A DNA stretch of 64,000 nucleotides from Rhodocyclaceae bacterium (GTDB lineage Bacteria > Pseudomonadota > Gammaproteobacteria > Burkholderiales > Rhodocyclaceae), in NCBI GenBank assembly GCA_030824275.1, contig JAVBXY010000009.1, positions 1 to 64,000 of the forward strand, read 5' to 3'. Of the stretch, positions 1 through 9,140 are shown piece by piece; the first letter of the stretch is position 1, and each line of letters starts with the position of its first letter. The position numbers and the translations under genes are program-made. The notes beneath the pieces were generated by a model. That model was not told where the DNA came from. It did no database searches and saw only the letters and a program-made list of their open reading frames with translations.

Positions 1-5
1 CTAGA

Positions 6-182
6 ATGACCACCGACTTTCCCACCGCGCCGTCCGCCTACGGTCTAGAGGGACCTTCGGCACCCGTCACCGTGGAAAAGTCTCCGAGCGCCTCACACAC
101 AGAAATTCTGACACTCCCAACCAATCAGCTCCACCCAATGACTTTCATCAACCAAAAATGCACTCAACTATTCCCGTATTGA
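6..182 (+). other. short open frame at window start, unassigned
   Basis: A 58-codon frame opens with ATG at base 6 and ends with TGA at 180-182, overlapping the start of the next gene in another frame. Its composition is GC-richer than the glycan genes that follow. I recognise no domain. It may be chance, a leader, or the remnant of a gene disrupted at the island edge. Nothing else is visible in the first 157 bases. Confidence 0.15.
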
Positions 183-1207
183 TACCTTCCTACAATCCGG
201 ACGATCAATTGATAAAGACCGTCAACGGGATTCTTGCTTTGGGATTCAAGAGGATCGTAATTGTAGATGACGGAAGCGAGGAAGCGTCACGCGACATCTT
301 CACCAAATTGGCCACTCAAAAGGAGGTGGCAATTATTCATCACTATATTAATCTTGGAAAAGGAAGGGCACTAAAAACAGGGCTCAACTTTTGCGCCACA
401 GAGTACCCCAATGCACTTGGAGTAGTGACAGCAGACGGCGACGGCCAGCACGCACCCGACGACGTTGCGAAGGTTGCAAAGGAATTATGTGTCCAACGAA
501 CTTCTCTTATTCTCGGTTCGCGAAAGATGGCAAAGGATGTTCCATTAAAAAGCCGCTTCGGGAATACCTTAACAAGGTACATCTTTCAATATTTGATAGG
601 CCGGAAATTGATCGATACGCAAACCGGCCTTCGCGGGATTCCTCGTAACGTTTTCGGGATATTCATAGCCATCCCCGGGGATAGGTACGAATATGAAACG
701 AATATGCTAATTGCGTGCAGTGTAAATCGTATAGCGATATCAGAAGTTATTATCAATACCATCTATTTAGACGGAAACCGACGGTCGCACTTCAATCCGA
801 TCCTCGACTCAATGAGAATATATTTTCTCATCCTGAGATTCGCATTCTCGTCGTTGGTCGCAGCACTTATAGATCTAATCACCTTCTACTTGGTTTACAA
901 GATCACTTCTTTAGCGCTGAGTGTTGCGCTAGCGCGCTTATTGGCATCGATCGCAAACTTCGGTCTAAACAGAAGTTTAGTCTTCCACGATAAATCAAAG
1001 TTCGCTAAAACAGTGAGTAAATACTACTTTTTGTTGGTTGGATTCGGAACTATTTCATGGGCGTCTATTTCGTTACTGCAGAGCAGGTTCAACGTGGATG
1101 CGATGACTGCAAAAGTGCTGACAGAAACGCTATTGTTCTTTGTTAATTTCAAAATTCAGCGAGACTATATCTTTCGGCACCCTTCAAGAAGATATGAGAC
1201 ATTATGA
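158..1207 (+). CDS. GT2 family glycosyltransferase fused to GtrA-like membrane domain
   Basis: Residues about 5-170 form a family-2 glycosyltransferase of the dolichyl-phosphate-mannose-synthase type. It has an N-terminal IPSYN segment, VDDGS near residue 37 and the metal/nucleotide-binding DGDGQH motif near residue 92. Residues about 225-345 are hydrophobic with four predicted membrane helices and resemble GtrA (ANFGLNRSLVF near residue 268). GT2-GtrA fusions are known to load a sugar onto a polyprenyl phosphate and help present it across the inner membrane, which is the likely role here. The stop overlaps the next gene by 4 bases (ATGA), so the two are probably translationally coupled. Base composition is clearly AT-rich relative to genes after 6.3 kb. 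The sugar is unknown. Confidence 0.85.
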   Translation: MHSTIPVLIPSYNPDDQLIKTVNGILALGFKRIVIVDDGSEEASRDIFTKLATQKEVAIIHHYINLGKGRALKTGLNFCATEYPNALGVVTADGDGQHAPDDVAKVAKELCVQRTSLILGSRKMAKDVPLKSRFGNTLTRYIFQYLIGRKLIDTQTGLRGIPRNVFGIFIAIPGDRYEYETNMLIACSVNRIAISEVIINTIYLDGNRRSHFNPILDSMRIYFLILRFAFSSLVAALIDLITFYLVYKITSLALSVALARLLASIANFGLNRSLVFHDKSKFAKTVSKYYFLLVGFGTISWASISLLQSRFNVDAMTAKVLTETLLFFVNFKIQRDYIFRHPSRRYETL

Positions 1208-1875
1208 ATAAGACGAACTGGGATCAGTATTATCAAAAGCCGTATCAGGCGGCACAGTTTACTCGCTCAATAACTTCGCGAAATCTATTGGAATACATGC
1301 AAAATGGATTGCGTCGTTCAACAGTCAAGTTTCCTACCATCACTGAAATCGGGGGTGCCAACAGCTGTTTTTTCGAGGATATCTATGACAGTCTTGCGCC
1401 GGAGCTATATCGAATTATTGACAATAACGAGAGCGGACTCGATAGGTTTCGCCAGCGGATCAGCGCCGATAGATTGTCAAAAACAACACTGATTAATTGC
1501 GATGTGCTGAAAATTAGGGACGCGTTCAACTTGGGCGGCAAAGACGGCCTCCAACTTTCAGATATCGTCTTTAGTGTCGGCCTTGTTGAACACTTCTCCC
1601 CTGAGGAAACTCTTCTTGCTATCCAATCGCACTTCCATCTCGCAAAGCCTGGAGGTCTTGTAATAGTAAGCGCCCCGACGCCAACGTTCTTATACAAAGT
1701 GGCTCGGTACCTCGCCGAGAAAGCGGGCGTTTGGATCTTCCATGATGAGCGCCCTTTGGAAATTCCGGAATTACTCAGTGGAATGAAGGAATTGGGTGAG
1801 GTCGCGGAATATAAGACAATTTGGCCGATAGTTTTCACGCAGGCAATGATTGCTGCGAGAAAGAGAAGTCAGTAG
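1204..1875 (+). CDS. class I SAM-dependent methyltransferase
   Basis: A 223-residue protein with a Rossmann methyltransferase core. TEIGGANS (about residue 47) corresponds to the SAM-binding glycine motif I, and SVGLVEHF (about 122) is the typical post-IV 'evEH' motif of small-molecule methyltransferases. HLAKPGGLVIVSAP follows as the motif VI strand. The ATG overlaps the preceding glycosyltransferase stop. The context suggests methylation of a sugar or glycan intermediate, but the substrate cannot be read from sequence. AT-rich like its neighbours. Confidence 0.75.
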   Translation: MNKTNWDQYYQKPYQAAQFTRSITSRNLLEYMQNGLRRSTVKFPTITEIGGANSCFFEDIYDSLAPELYRIIDNNESGLDRFRQRISADRLSKTTLINCDVLKIRDAFNLGGKDGLQLSDIVFSVGLVEHFSPEETLLAIQSHFHLAKPGGLVIVSAPTPTFLYKVARYLAEKAGVWIFHDERPLEIPELLSGMKELGEVAEYKTIWPIVFTQAMIAARKRSQ

Positions 1876-1885
1876 TTCTGGGCTT

Positions 1886-2584
1886 CTACTTTCGGACCTC
1901 GTAGAGCACCTGCGAGGAATATTGCAACCACGCAGGAAGCTTGATAATTCCAGGGAACGAGCCCGCGAGAGGGTCGATCGGCTGAGTAAGCTTAATCTCA
2001 ATCGTTTCTATATGTATGTCAGGTCTACGAGAAGCCATCCGAAACGCCTGCTTTACTGAGTCGTCGGCGTGAAAGAAAATCATGTCCTTTTTCATCAACC
2101 GCATAAAACCAAAAATTGGGCCATAGAGCAACCGTTCGAGGAAATGTAGAAAAGGGTTCAGGATAGGTTCAATGACAATTAAGCGTCCTCCGGCTTTCAG
2201 CTTGCAGAAAGCCCTCGCAACGATTGTGTTCAGGGCATCTAAAGCAGAGTCAAATGTGCTTCCGTTTACATGGTGAATGCAGTAGCAAATCATGACTAAA
2301 TCATAGGTTTCATCATAAATATCCGATAGCTGGCGAGCATCGCCGACTATTTTTATTACATTTTCATTGGTGATATTTCGTAGCATTGGCTCGGATCTGT
2401 CAATCACTGTAATGGAGTTTGGGAGGGTAGCGTCAAATCGAAAATATCCGCCATTTCCTATATCCAGGATCGTCTTTCCAGCAACTCTTGGGTTCAGTAG
2501 ATCTGCAACCTTGACCAACAACTCCCGATTATATTGATCGCTGTTGCTTGCATAGACGTCAGATATGCGGTCGAAATGACTCAT
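1886..2584 (-). CDS. class I SAM-dependent methyltransferase
   Basis: A 232-residue methyltransferase transcribed toward the previous one; the gap between their 3' ends is 10 bases. Motif I is TILDIGNGGYFRF (about residue 38), followed by an acidic residue at strand 2 (TVIDRSEP). The body carries MICYCIHHV, then KAGGRLIVIEP. The double histidine after the tyrosine-cysteine strand resembles the UbiE/Coq5-type fold. It probably acts on a glycan or lipid intermediate, by context only. Base composition is AT-rich. Confidence 0.7.
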   Translation of the reverse strand: MSHFDRISDVYASNSDQYNRELLVKVADLLNPRVAGKTILDIGNGGYFRFDATLPNSITVIDRSEPMLRNITNENVIKIVGDARQLSDIYDETYDLVMICYCIHHVNGSTFDSALDALNTIVARAFCKLKAGGRLIVIEPILNPFLHFLERLLYGPIFGFMRLMKKDMIFFHADDSVKQAFRMASRRPDIHIETIEIKLTQPIDPLAGSFPGIIKLPAWLQYSSQVLYEVRK

Positions 2585-2765
2585 GGGAGGTGCGTTTCTT
2601 TCAGAGTTGTGGCGCGGACTGGAAGGCGGCGATGATCCGCTTTACTATCCAGTTGAAGAACGAATGACGCAGCACTAATTCAAGGCCCGTTTACACAAGA
2701 TTCCAGACACCCTCGGTTGCAAGGGCGATATCGGAACCAGAAGTAGCTCAATCGCGAGGCTGATC

Positions 2766-4628
2766 TTGCACTCACTACTAATTGCCTTACTAATAATTGT
2801 CGTTTCCCAGTTGGTCCAACTGCCAACGATAGTGATCATCTCGCTGATCACTATTATTCTTTATGCTTCTGCACTAATGGGCCTGCTGGCCCAGGCTAAA
2901 TGGCCCATCCTCATTGCACTGGCAATCGTACCGTCATATATGATGCTATCGGGCAGAATCAGGTGGCCTCGATGGACCATTACCGACGTGCGCGAAAAGC
3001 TTGCGCTCTATGTGATCTCTGGTATCACTATTGCCTTATTCGTCTGCTATTCGAATTTTACGCTCGCAATCTGGGACGAATTTTCCCACTGGGGAACGAT
3101 CGTCAAATATCTCCATTTCAATGCGAGGCTCCCGTCCCCGGGCGGTCCAATTCGATTCTTAGACTACATTCCGGGCATTTCTCTATTTCATTACTGGATT
3201 CAGTCATTCGCGACTTTTGACGAGGATGCGCTAGTCTTTACACAATCATTCGTAATTTTCTCAACCTTAAGTGTAACGATTCAGGGATCAAGCAATACTC
3301 AACTTCCTCGCAGGCTATTTGGCCTTTCTTTAGCTGTTGGACTTATATATTCCCTCAATGGATCCTTTACCTCATTGTTTGTCGACACAATGCTTGGGCT
3401 CTCATGGGCATCTGCAATCATCTACTACTTCAGCAAAACCTGCGGTACCCATTCTTCCGATAAAGAGAAGCTAATCGCCTTTGGAGCAATAGTCCCTCTG
3501 TCAGCCTTTGTTGTCTTGATTAAAGCGAGCGGCATATTCTTTTCATATTCAGCCGCGGGCTTAATTGCTTTGCACTTTTTGATATTTGTCGTTCCCTCCC
3601 TAAAGAAAGCACCCACAAAAGCGCTTGCGACATGTTTGTGTGGCTTGTTATTGGTAACCCCAATGATTGTAGCCAAGAGTTGGGTGCATTATCTGTCTTC
3701 GATCGATATATCAACCACTGTGTATTCGGCAGACCCGGCTATATTCTGGAAGGCCCTGCTTGCTGATAATGCCACGCCGGAAAGTAAGACCGTTCGCCTG
3801 TTCATTGAAGCTCTATTCACTTCGAGCAGGGCGATATTGCACCCGGTATTACGCTCGATTCCGTTGAGTGTGGCTGGTCTTGTGATGGGCTACATTTTGC
3901 TGATCATTTTTGTCTCGCGGAAAATCAGCAACTCACAAGTACGGTATGGGTACCTACTCTTAAATGGCTATCTTTTTCTAGTAGGTATGATTTATTGTGC
4001 AGGCTTGCTCAACCTATACCTAACCAAGTTCCCCATGGACGGCACGCTTGGCCAAGGGAGCTATGCCAGATATGTGACAACCTATTTTTATGGTTGGGGC
4101 GCTGTGCTTTTTTACTTCAGCTCTGATATTTTTCTAAAAAAGTTGACAATCAAACTTAGTGGCGCCCTATATGCATTCTCTTTTGTTTTACTTGGCCTGG
4201 CACTAATTCTCCCTTTAAAATACAGGGACTTCCATCGAGAAGTCAGGGACCCTATAAGAACGCTTGCCGAAAATACAAAGACCTTAGTCCCGCCAAATAG
4301 TAAAGTTTGGTTTCTACAGCAGGAAAGCGATGGCTTTGAGTTCTGGGTTTTTCGATATGAAATGATCCCTCATCTAGCAGTTCCTGAGATTAGTTGGTCA
4401 ATTGGCGAGCCCTACTCCAAGGGTGATCTTTGGACCAGAAATGTGACTGCTAGCCAGTGGCGAGATGAGTTGCGCTCGTTTGATTATGTCGTAATTGGAA
4501 GGGCAGACCCGAAGTTCTGGGAGCAGTTCGGGTTCCTATTCCGAAACGTGCAGCATAGGGATGGACAAGCTATTTACAAAATCAACCAGACCTTGGGAGG
4601 GGAGACATACCTAGACGAGGTTAACTGA
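2766..4628 (+). CDS. polytopic membrane protein, GT-C glycosyltransferase-like
   Basis: A 620-residue integral membrane protein with roughly 11-13 hydrophobic helices and a soluble C-terminal tail of about 120 residues. The first large periplasmic loop carries WDEFSHWG near residue 102. An acidic residue in this loop is typical of GT-C fold lipid-phosphosugar-dependent glycosyltransferases and oligosaccharyl ligases. The track start is a TTG; the first downstream ATG is at codon 38, so the start is uncertain. It stands alone between convergent and divergent neighbours in the AT-rich block. I infer addition or transfer of a sugar from a polyprenyl donor at the periplasmic face. A Wzy-like polymerase or unrelated DUF is possible. 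Confidence 0.6.
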   Translation: MHSLLIALLIIVVSQLVQLPTIVIISLITIILYASALMGLLAQAKWPILIALAIVPSYMMLSGRIRWPRWTITDVREKLALYVISGITIALFVCYSNFTLAIWDEFSHWGTIVKYLHFNARLPSPGGPIRFLDYIPGISLFHYWIQSFATFDEDALVFTQSFVIFSTLSVTIQGSSNTQLPRRLFGLSLAVGLIYSLNGSFTSLFVDTMLGLSWASAIIYYFSKTCGTHSSDKEKLIAFGAIVPLSAFVVLIKASGIFFSYSAAGLIALHFLIFVVPSLKKAPTKALATCLCGLLLVTPMIVAKSWVHYLSSIDISTTVYSADPAIFWKALLADNATPESKTVRLFIEALFTSSRAILHPVLRSIPLSVAGLVMGYILLIIFVSRKISNSQVRYGYLLLNGYLFLVGMIYCAGLLNLYLTKFPMDGTLGQGSYARYVTTYFYGWGAVLFYFSSDIFLKKLTIKLSGALYAFSFVLLGLALILPLKYRDFHREVRDPIRTLAENTKTLVPPNSKVWFLQQESDGFEFWVFRYEMIPHLAVPEISWSIGEPYSKGDLWTRNVTASQWRDELRSFDYVVIGRADPKFWEQFGFLFRNVQHRDGQAIYKINQTLGGETYLDEVN

Positions 4629-4645
4629 AGCGCTTGGCGCTATAC

Positions 4646-4655
4646 GGGGGGGGGG
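4646..4655 (+). repeat. G10 homopolymer tract
   Basis: Ten consecutive G lie between the 3' ends of the convergent membrane-protein and pilin-like genes, 5 bases beyond the pilin-like stop codon. It lies outside both coding frames, so length change would not alter either protein. Confidence 0.8.
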
Positions 4656-4660
4656 CACAT

Positions 4661-5167
4661 TCATCGGCATCTGGCTGGAGCGAATCTGGCGGGAAGTGAC
4701 CCGAAACCGTCTGCCGGTAGCACGAAAGGGTTGCCGCTTTCGTGCGAAGTGCACAGCCAGTCCATGTTAACCAGATCGGGGTCTCTAGCAATCGGGATAT
4801 CGGAAAACATGATGACCCGTCTATTGCTAATTGGTACAAGTTTTAGATTCCTTGGCACGCCTTCTATATTTCCGGCAAACGCAACGGTAATAATTCCTGT
4901 CTCGTTCGAGATTGTTATTTGTTCTCCAGCGATCGAGTGATCCGCAGGTACCCAGCCGTAATCTAATGGCCGCCCTTGTATCGCGTTGCTCCGTACCGCA
5001 ACCGTAGCGAATCCGGCTTGCGCCATTCCCTTGTCAACACGAACGCGTAACTGGTGGTTCAGCCACGCCGTCTCAACGTTTAACCCCACAATCCCGAGCA
5101 ACCCCATGAGCCAAAAGATCCCGATGAGACTGATTCCGCGGCAGCGTGAAGAACTTCTGGCACTCAT
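4661..5167 (-). CDS. type IV pilin-like protein
   Basis: A 168-residue protein beginning with a short basic leader and RGISLIGIFWLM, a hydrophobic helix placed like the G|F-[TS]-L-I-E segment of type IV prepilins. The usual Glu at mature position 5 is replaced by Gly. The C-terminal third has the pilin layout: ETGIITVAF, then LKLVPI, then WLCTS followed by a terminal Cys (PARFAPARC), giving the expected disulfide loop. It overlaps the end of the EpsG-like gene by 4 bases and is read with it, so they form one transcript. Loss of Glu5 suggests it may not assemble as a canonical major pilin. Identification is by pattern only. Confidence 0.6.
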   Translation of the reverse strand: MSARSSSRCRGISLIGIFWLMGLLGIVGLNVETAWLNHQLRVRVDKGMAQAGFATVAVRSNAIQGRPLDYGWVPADHSIAGEQITISNETGIITVAFAGNIEGVPRNLKLVPISNRRVIMFSDIPIARDPDLVNMDWLCTSHESGNPFVLPADGFGSLPARFAPARCR

Positions 5168-6153
5168 GGGAACCCGTGCCCGTATTCAATTACATTGGAT
5201 ACAAACCCAATTGATTTGTAGCAACAATAGATTGATGTCGCAACCACGCCGATGTTAAATCCTTTGCGAACTCGCAAGCAGTGATATAGAAACATAAAAT
5301 ACGCCAGCATATTCAAACGACTTCCGCCCAAAAATGCAATCCCGAGAATAGTGGGCAGGTAAAGCAAGACCGGCTCGGCAATTTTCTTCGAATATATACA
5401 AGAAACGACAACCAATATTAATGCTGGTCCCAACGCCCAGACGTTACTCACGTTATGGACGGCAAGGTAAGTCGGTAACTTGGCTTCTATATGGATGCGG
5501 CCTAACAGCAATACAAGTACGATCATGGCGCCGCTTCCACCGAGCAGAGCTAGCCGATTTCTCAAGGAAATCTCGGAATTTCTGAAATAGCTCGCTGCCA
5601 TCATCAGCCAAATTCCGCCGTATAAAAATATCAAGGAATGATGAGCGAGTAGAGCCAGCGCCGAAAAGCCTGCAAATGCGAGCCTCTTGCTGATACTTAG
5701 AAGCGAAAGCACCATGAACAAAATGCCAATCTTCAAGCGCTCAGCTGGAAAATAAAGTATGTACCAATAATAATTAAATAGAACGACAAATAGGGCAATA
5801 TACAAGCTGGCGCCCCAGCGTCGTAGCAACGCAATCGAGTAGGCTGCCAGCATTGAATTGGCAAGCGCCATTACGACGTATTTTTCCGTTGCCAGAGTAC
5901 TTGCAATCCATATTACAAAAAAATGCGAGTATTCACCGCCCGTAATCGTCCGCGCATATAAGTAATAGGCATTGGCCCAGTCGAGCCCTTCGACCACTTG
6001 GTAGGCGCGCTGATAGATGCGTTGGTCGCCATCCGTGTAGAACGGCGCAAAAAAAATACTACCCACGAATATGCAAAGGCCAGCGGCAATCGCAGGAAGT
6101 TGATCTCGTTCGCGATTGATTTTTCCCGCGATCGTGGTGGTCAAGTTGAACAC
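5164..6153 (-). CDS. EpsG-like polysaccharide polymerase
   Basis: A 329-residue, roughly 9-10 helix membrane protein. It has the features of the EpsG/Wzy family: a TDGDQRIY segment in the first periplasmic loop (about residue 42) and the aromatic-rich YYWYILYFPAERLKIG stretch (about 130). EpsG family members polymerise repeat units of exopolysaccharide or O-antigen at the inner membrane. Its stop overlaps the downstream pilin-like start. The divergent dehydratase gene starts 159 bases away, so the shared intergenic region probably carries both promoters. Confidence 0.65.
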   Translation of the reverse strand: MFNLTTTIAGKINRERDQLPAIAAGLCIFVGSIFFAPFYTDGDQRIYQRAYQVVEGLDWANAYYLYARTITGGEYSHFFVIWIASTLATEKYVVMALANSMLAAYSIALLRRWGASLYIALFVVLFNYYWYILYFPAERLKIGILFMVLSLLSISKRLAFAGFSALALLAHHSLIFLYGGIWLMMAASYFRNSEISLRNRLALLGGSGAMIVLVLLLGRIHIEAKLPTYLAVHNVSNVWALGPALILVVVSCIYSKKIAEPVLLYLPTILGIAFLGGSRLNMLAYFMFLYHCLRVRKGFNIGVVATSIYCCYKSIGFVSNVIEYGHGFP

Positions 6154-6312
6154 GGCATTTCTAGGTATCTTGCCATTGGCTTAAGTTATCTCTGGGATAC
6201 CCCAGTAATAGGGCCAAGGATGTTCTTGCAAATCCGTGGATGTGATTCTAAATCCATTACTAGATAGTCAGTGCTTCGGAATTGCGATTCATGAAGGTAA
6301 AATTCGGCACAG
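6154..6312. other. divergent intergenic region
   Basis: 159 bases separate the divergent EpsG-like and dehydratase genes and must hold their upstream signals. I see no confident promoter, operator or terminator. A GAAGGTAA stretch about 20 bases before the dehydratase ATG is a weak ribosome-binding candidate. Confidence 0.3.
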
Positions 6313-8136
6313 ATGAATCCCCGCTCCCTCATTGCCTCGATACATGATCTTTGCGCTGCTGCTGTCGCGTGGATGGCGGCTTATTCATTACGATTCAACC
6401 TCGATGTTCCCCTAAATTTCGTCGACGGCATGTGGCGCAACTTATTGTGGATCATTCCGCTTCAAGCGCTGATATTTCACAGTTTCGGACTCTATAGAGG
6501 TATCTGGCGCTTTGCGAGCATTCCCGATTTGCGCCGAATCACCCTGGCAGCAGGAACGACCGCGCTGGCGATACCCGCATTGCTGCTCATGCTGCAGCGA
6601 CTCAATGATGTGCCACGCTCCGTACTGGTTCTGCATCCCTTGCTGTTGGTATTGATCATGGGTGGGAGCCGGTTCATGTATCGGGCGTGGAGGGATGGGC
6701 ACCTTATGTCCCCGAGCCAGATCGATGCCGAGCCCGTGATTGTTATGGGCGCCGGGGCCGCAGGATCAGCGCTGCTGCGGGATATGGCGACCAGCAGGCG
6801 CTGGCGGGTTGTGGGTTTGCTCGACGATGACCCAGCAAAACTTCATTTGCAGCTTCAGGGCGTTTCTGTGCTCGCGTGCTTGGAGGATGTCGCTCGCATT
6901 GCAGCTGTATACCAAGTGCAGACAGTGATCATTGCCATGCCCTCTGCGTCGCTATCCGTACGCCGACATGCAGTCGAATTGGTGGTTGGGGCGGGCCTCA
7001 AGGCGTTGACCGTACCCGCGCTGTCGGATGTGCTATCCGGCCGCGTGACGGCTGCCGAGGTGCGGCAGGTGGAGCTTGAGGACTTGCTCGGACGTGAGCA
7101 GGTTCTGCTCGACGACGCCGGTCTAAGGGAGCAACTTGCCGGGAAAACCATTCTTGTTACGGGAGCCGGGGGCTCGATCGGCTCAGAGTTGTGTCGGCAG
7201 ATCATTCGCTTTACTCCCGGCAAGCTGGTGTTTCTGGAGCAGTCCGAATTTGCGCTGTACAGCATCGAGCAAGAGTTTGCCGGGAGACCCGTGTGCTGTG
7301 TGGTGGGTGACGTGAAGGATTCCGCACGACTCGAAACCGTGTTTGCCGAATACATGCCGGATATCGTATTCCATGCGGCCGCCTACAAGCATGTGCCGCT
7401 GATGGAGTCAGCCAACGCGTGGGAAGCGGTAAGGAACAATGTTCGGGGCACGCTGAACGTGGCGCGCGCCGCGCTTGCCACTGGCACTCGCGAGTTCGTG
7501 CTGATCTCCACCGATAAGGCAGTCAACCCGACCAATGTCATGGGGGCCAGCAAGCGCCTCGCCGAGATGGTTTGTCAGGCAATGCAGGCGAAGTGCTCCG
7601 CGACGCGATTTGTCATGGTGCGTTTCGGCAATGTACTCGGTTCGTCGGGCAGCGTGATTCCGAGGTTCCGGCAGCAGATCGCGGCGGGGGGGCCGGTGAC
7701 GGTGACCCATCCCGATATCATTCGGTACTTCATGCTGATCCCTGAAGCCGCACAACTGGTGCTGCAGGCAGGCCTGATTGCCAGCCGGCAGCAGGGGGGG
7801 GGGCAGGTGTTCGTGCTGGACATGGGCGAGCCGGTGAAGATTGTTGATCTGGCACGCGACCTGATTCGTTTTTCTGGCTTCACCGAGGACGAGATCAAGA
7901 TTGAGTTCACCGGCTTGCGTCCCGGCGAAAAGCTCTACGAGGAGTTGCTGGCCGACGGCGAGTCGACTTTGCCAACGCCACATCCAAAATTGCGCATAGC
8001 CAAGCCTTCGGTAACGCCCGATGCGCAGTGGCTTGTCGAGCTTGAGCAATGGTTGGCGGTTCCGTCGCGTACCGCAGTCGACGTGAAAGCAGGGCTCAAG
8101 GTGCGCGTGCCGGAATATCAGCCAGCAGTTCATTGA
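6313..8136 (+). CDS. WbpM/PglF-type membrane NDP-sugar dehydratase
   Basis: A 607-residue protein with about four N-terminal membrane helices (1-120). It then has a CoA-binding-like Rossmann unit (GAGAAGSA near 147) and a C-terminal extended SDR domain (TGAGGSIGSE near 281, AAAYKHVPLME near 356, STDKAVNPTNVMGASKR near 397). This is the architecture of UDP-HexNAc 4,6-dehydratases (WbpM, PglF, CapD), which start synthesis of diamino-trideoxy or deoxyamino sugars for O-antigen or protein glycans. A G10 run lies in frame near codon 495. The 3' end overlaps the convergent GT9 gene by 41 bases. Composition here returns to the GC-rich level of the rest of the window. Confidence 0.92.
   Translation: MNPRSLIASIHDLCAAAVAWMAAYSLRFNLDVPLNFVDGMWRNLLWIIPLQALIFHSFGLYRGIWRFASIPDLRRITLAAGTTALAIPALLLMLQRLNDVPRSVLVLHPLLLVLIMGGSRFMYRAWRDGHLMSPSQIDAEPVIVMGAGAAGSALLRDMATSRRWRVVGLLDDDPAKLHLQLQGVSVLACLEDVARIAAVYQVQTVIIAMPSASLSVRRHAVELVVGAGLKALTVPALSDVLSGRVTAAEVRQVELEDLLGREQVLLDDAGLREQLAGKTILVTGAGGSIGSELCRQIIRFTPGKLVFLEQSEFALYSIEQEFAGRPVCCVVGDVKDSARLETVFAEYMPDIVFHAAAYKHVPLMESANAWEAVRNNVRGTLNVARAALATGTREFVLISTDKAVNPTNVMGASKRLAEMVCQAMQAKCSATRFVMVRFGNVLGSSGSVIPRFRQQIAAGGPVTVTHPDIIRYFMLIPEAAQLVLQAGLIASRQQGGGQVFVLDMGEPVKIVDLARDLIRFSGFTEDEIKIEFTGLRPGEKLYEELLADGESTLPTPHPKLRIAKPSVTPDAQWLVELEQWLAVPSRTAVDVKAGLKVRVPEYQPAVH
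7794..7803 (+). repeat. G10 homopolymer inside the dehydratase gene
   Basis: Ten G in a row encode GGG between two glutamines (QQGGGQ). In the intact frame the gene reads through. A one-base change would truncate the last about 110 residues, so the tract could be a contingency site. Confidence 0.8.
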
Positions 8137-9124
8137 ATGCGTTGACAACTTCTTCGACGCCGATATCCGAAACATCGAAGGATTGTTTTTGCAGCAGGCG
8201 ATAGGGAACCCCCCATGGCCGCCATTGAGTAGCGCTAGAGTTTCCAAACAAACAAATGATCGGCAGGCCCAGGCCCGCCGCCACGTGCATAGCGCCGCCA
8301 TCGGCGCAGACAAGTGCATCGCATTCGGCGAGAGCCGCAATCAGTTCTGGCAGGGTTTGCGTCGGTCGCGCGATCACCGTAGTACCAGTGCCGACTCCGG
8401 CGATTACGTCCTGTGCTTTTGCGTCGTCGCCCGGATGCAAGGGGTTATCTTCTGTGCCGGGCGACCAGAGCAGCAGAAACCGAGCCGGGCCCCGCGCGGC
8501 AATCGTCCGTATGGTTTCGGCAAAGCGCTCGGCCGGCCAGCGTTGCGAAGCCTTGCGGGCGCTGATATGGATGCCGATAGTGAAAGTTCCCACAAGGACG
8601 CCCCGCGCTGGTGGCGTAGCGGCAGCCGCGAATACGCGACAGGCCGGTGGTGGACCGCCGATGCCATAGCTTGCGGCGATACGAAACACGTTTTCGACTT
8701 CGTGGCGATCACCACTGCCTGTGGATAGCGAAATATCCAGTCCTTCCGATTCGCCAAAGCCAACAATTCGCTTGGGCCTTAGCCAGTGCGCGAGCTTGAT
8801 GTCTTGCGGCCGTGCTGCTGGCGTCGCGACGATCACGTCGTCGAAATGCATCTTGCGTAACCGGAACATCATTGCCAGGCGCTGCCACAAGATACTCGGA
8901 AGAGATTCGCCGTGGCCTCGGTGCTTTCCCTTGGTATAGATGAACACCTCGTCGAGATCCGGGTTTCGATCAAGCACCGGGGCGTTGTAGCTATTGACCA
9001 GTGCACCGAGCCAGCCATTCGGGTAGTGCTGGCGCAAAGCGGTGATTAGCGGCGTGGTGCAGACCAGATCGCCGATGTTGTCGCGACGAATGATCAGTAT
9101 TTTGGGATTCGGATGAGGGCTCAA
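8096..9124 (-). CDS. GT9 family heptosyltransferase-like glycosyltransferase
   Basis: A 342-residue family-9 glycosyltransferase. The N-terminus has ILIIRRDNIGDLVCTTPLI, the typical GT9 opening with the catalytic acidic residue region. The C-terminus has DGGAMHVAAGLGLP and LFGNSSATQWRPWG, matching the ADP-heptose-binding half of WaaC/WaaF/WaaQ-type enzymes. It should add heptose or a related sugar to lipopolysaccharide core on the cytoplasmic face. Its promoter side faces apaH, 16 bases away. The 3' end overlaps the dehydratase gene. Confidence 0.85.
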   Translation of the reverse strand: MSPHPNPKILIIRRDNIGDLVCTTPLITALRQHYPNGWLGALVNSYNAPVLDRNPDLDEVFIYTKGKHRGHGESLPSILWQRLAMMFRLRKMHFDDVIVATPAARPQDIKLAHWLRPKRIVGFGESEGLDISLSTGSGDRHEVENVFRIAASYGIGGPPPACRVFAAAATPPARGVLVGTFTIGIHISARKASQRWPAERFAETIRTIAARGPARFLLLWSPGTEDNPLHPGDDAKAQDVIAGVGTGTTVIARPTQTLPELIAALAECDALVCADGGAMHVAAGLGLPIICLFGNSSATQWRPWGVPYRLLQKQSFDVSDIGVEEVVNAFNELLADIPARAP

Positions 9125-9140
9125 GGTAAACTGAAGGGCT

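Noticed and set aside
7686-7692. A second G run (G7) within the dehydratase.
   Set aside because: It encodes the conserved AAGGPVTVTHP segment and is explained by protein constraint.
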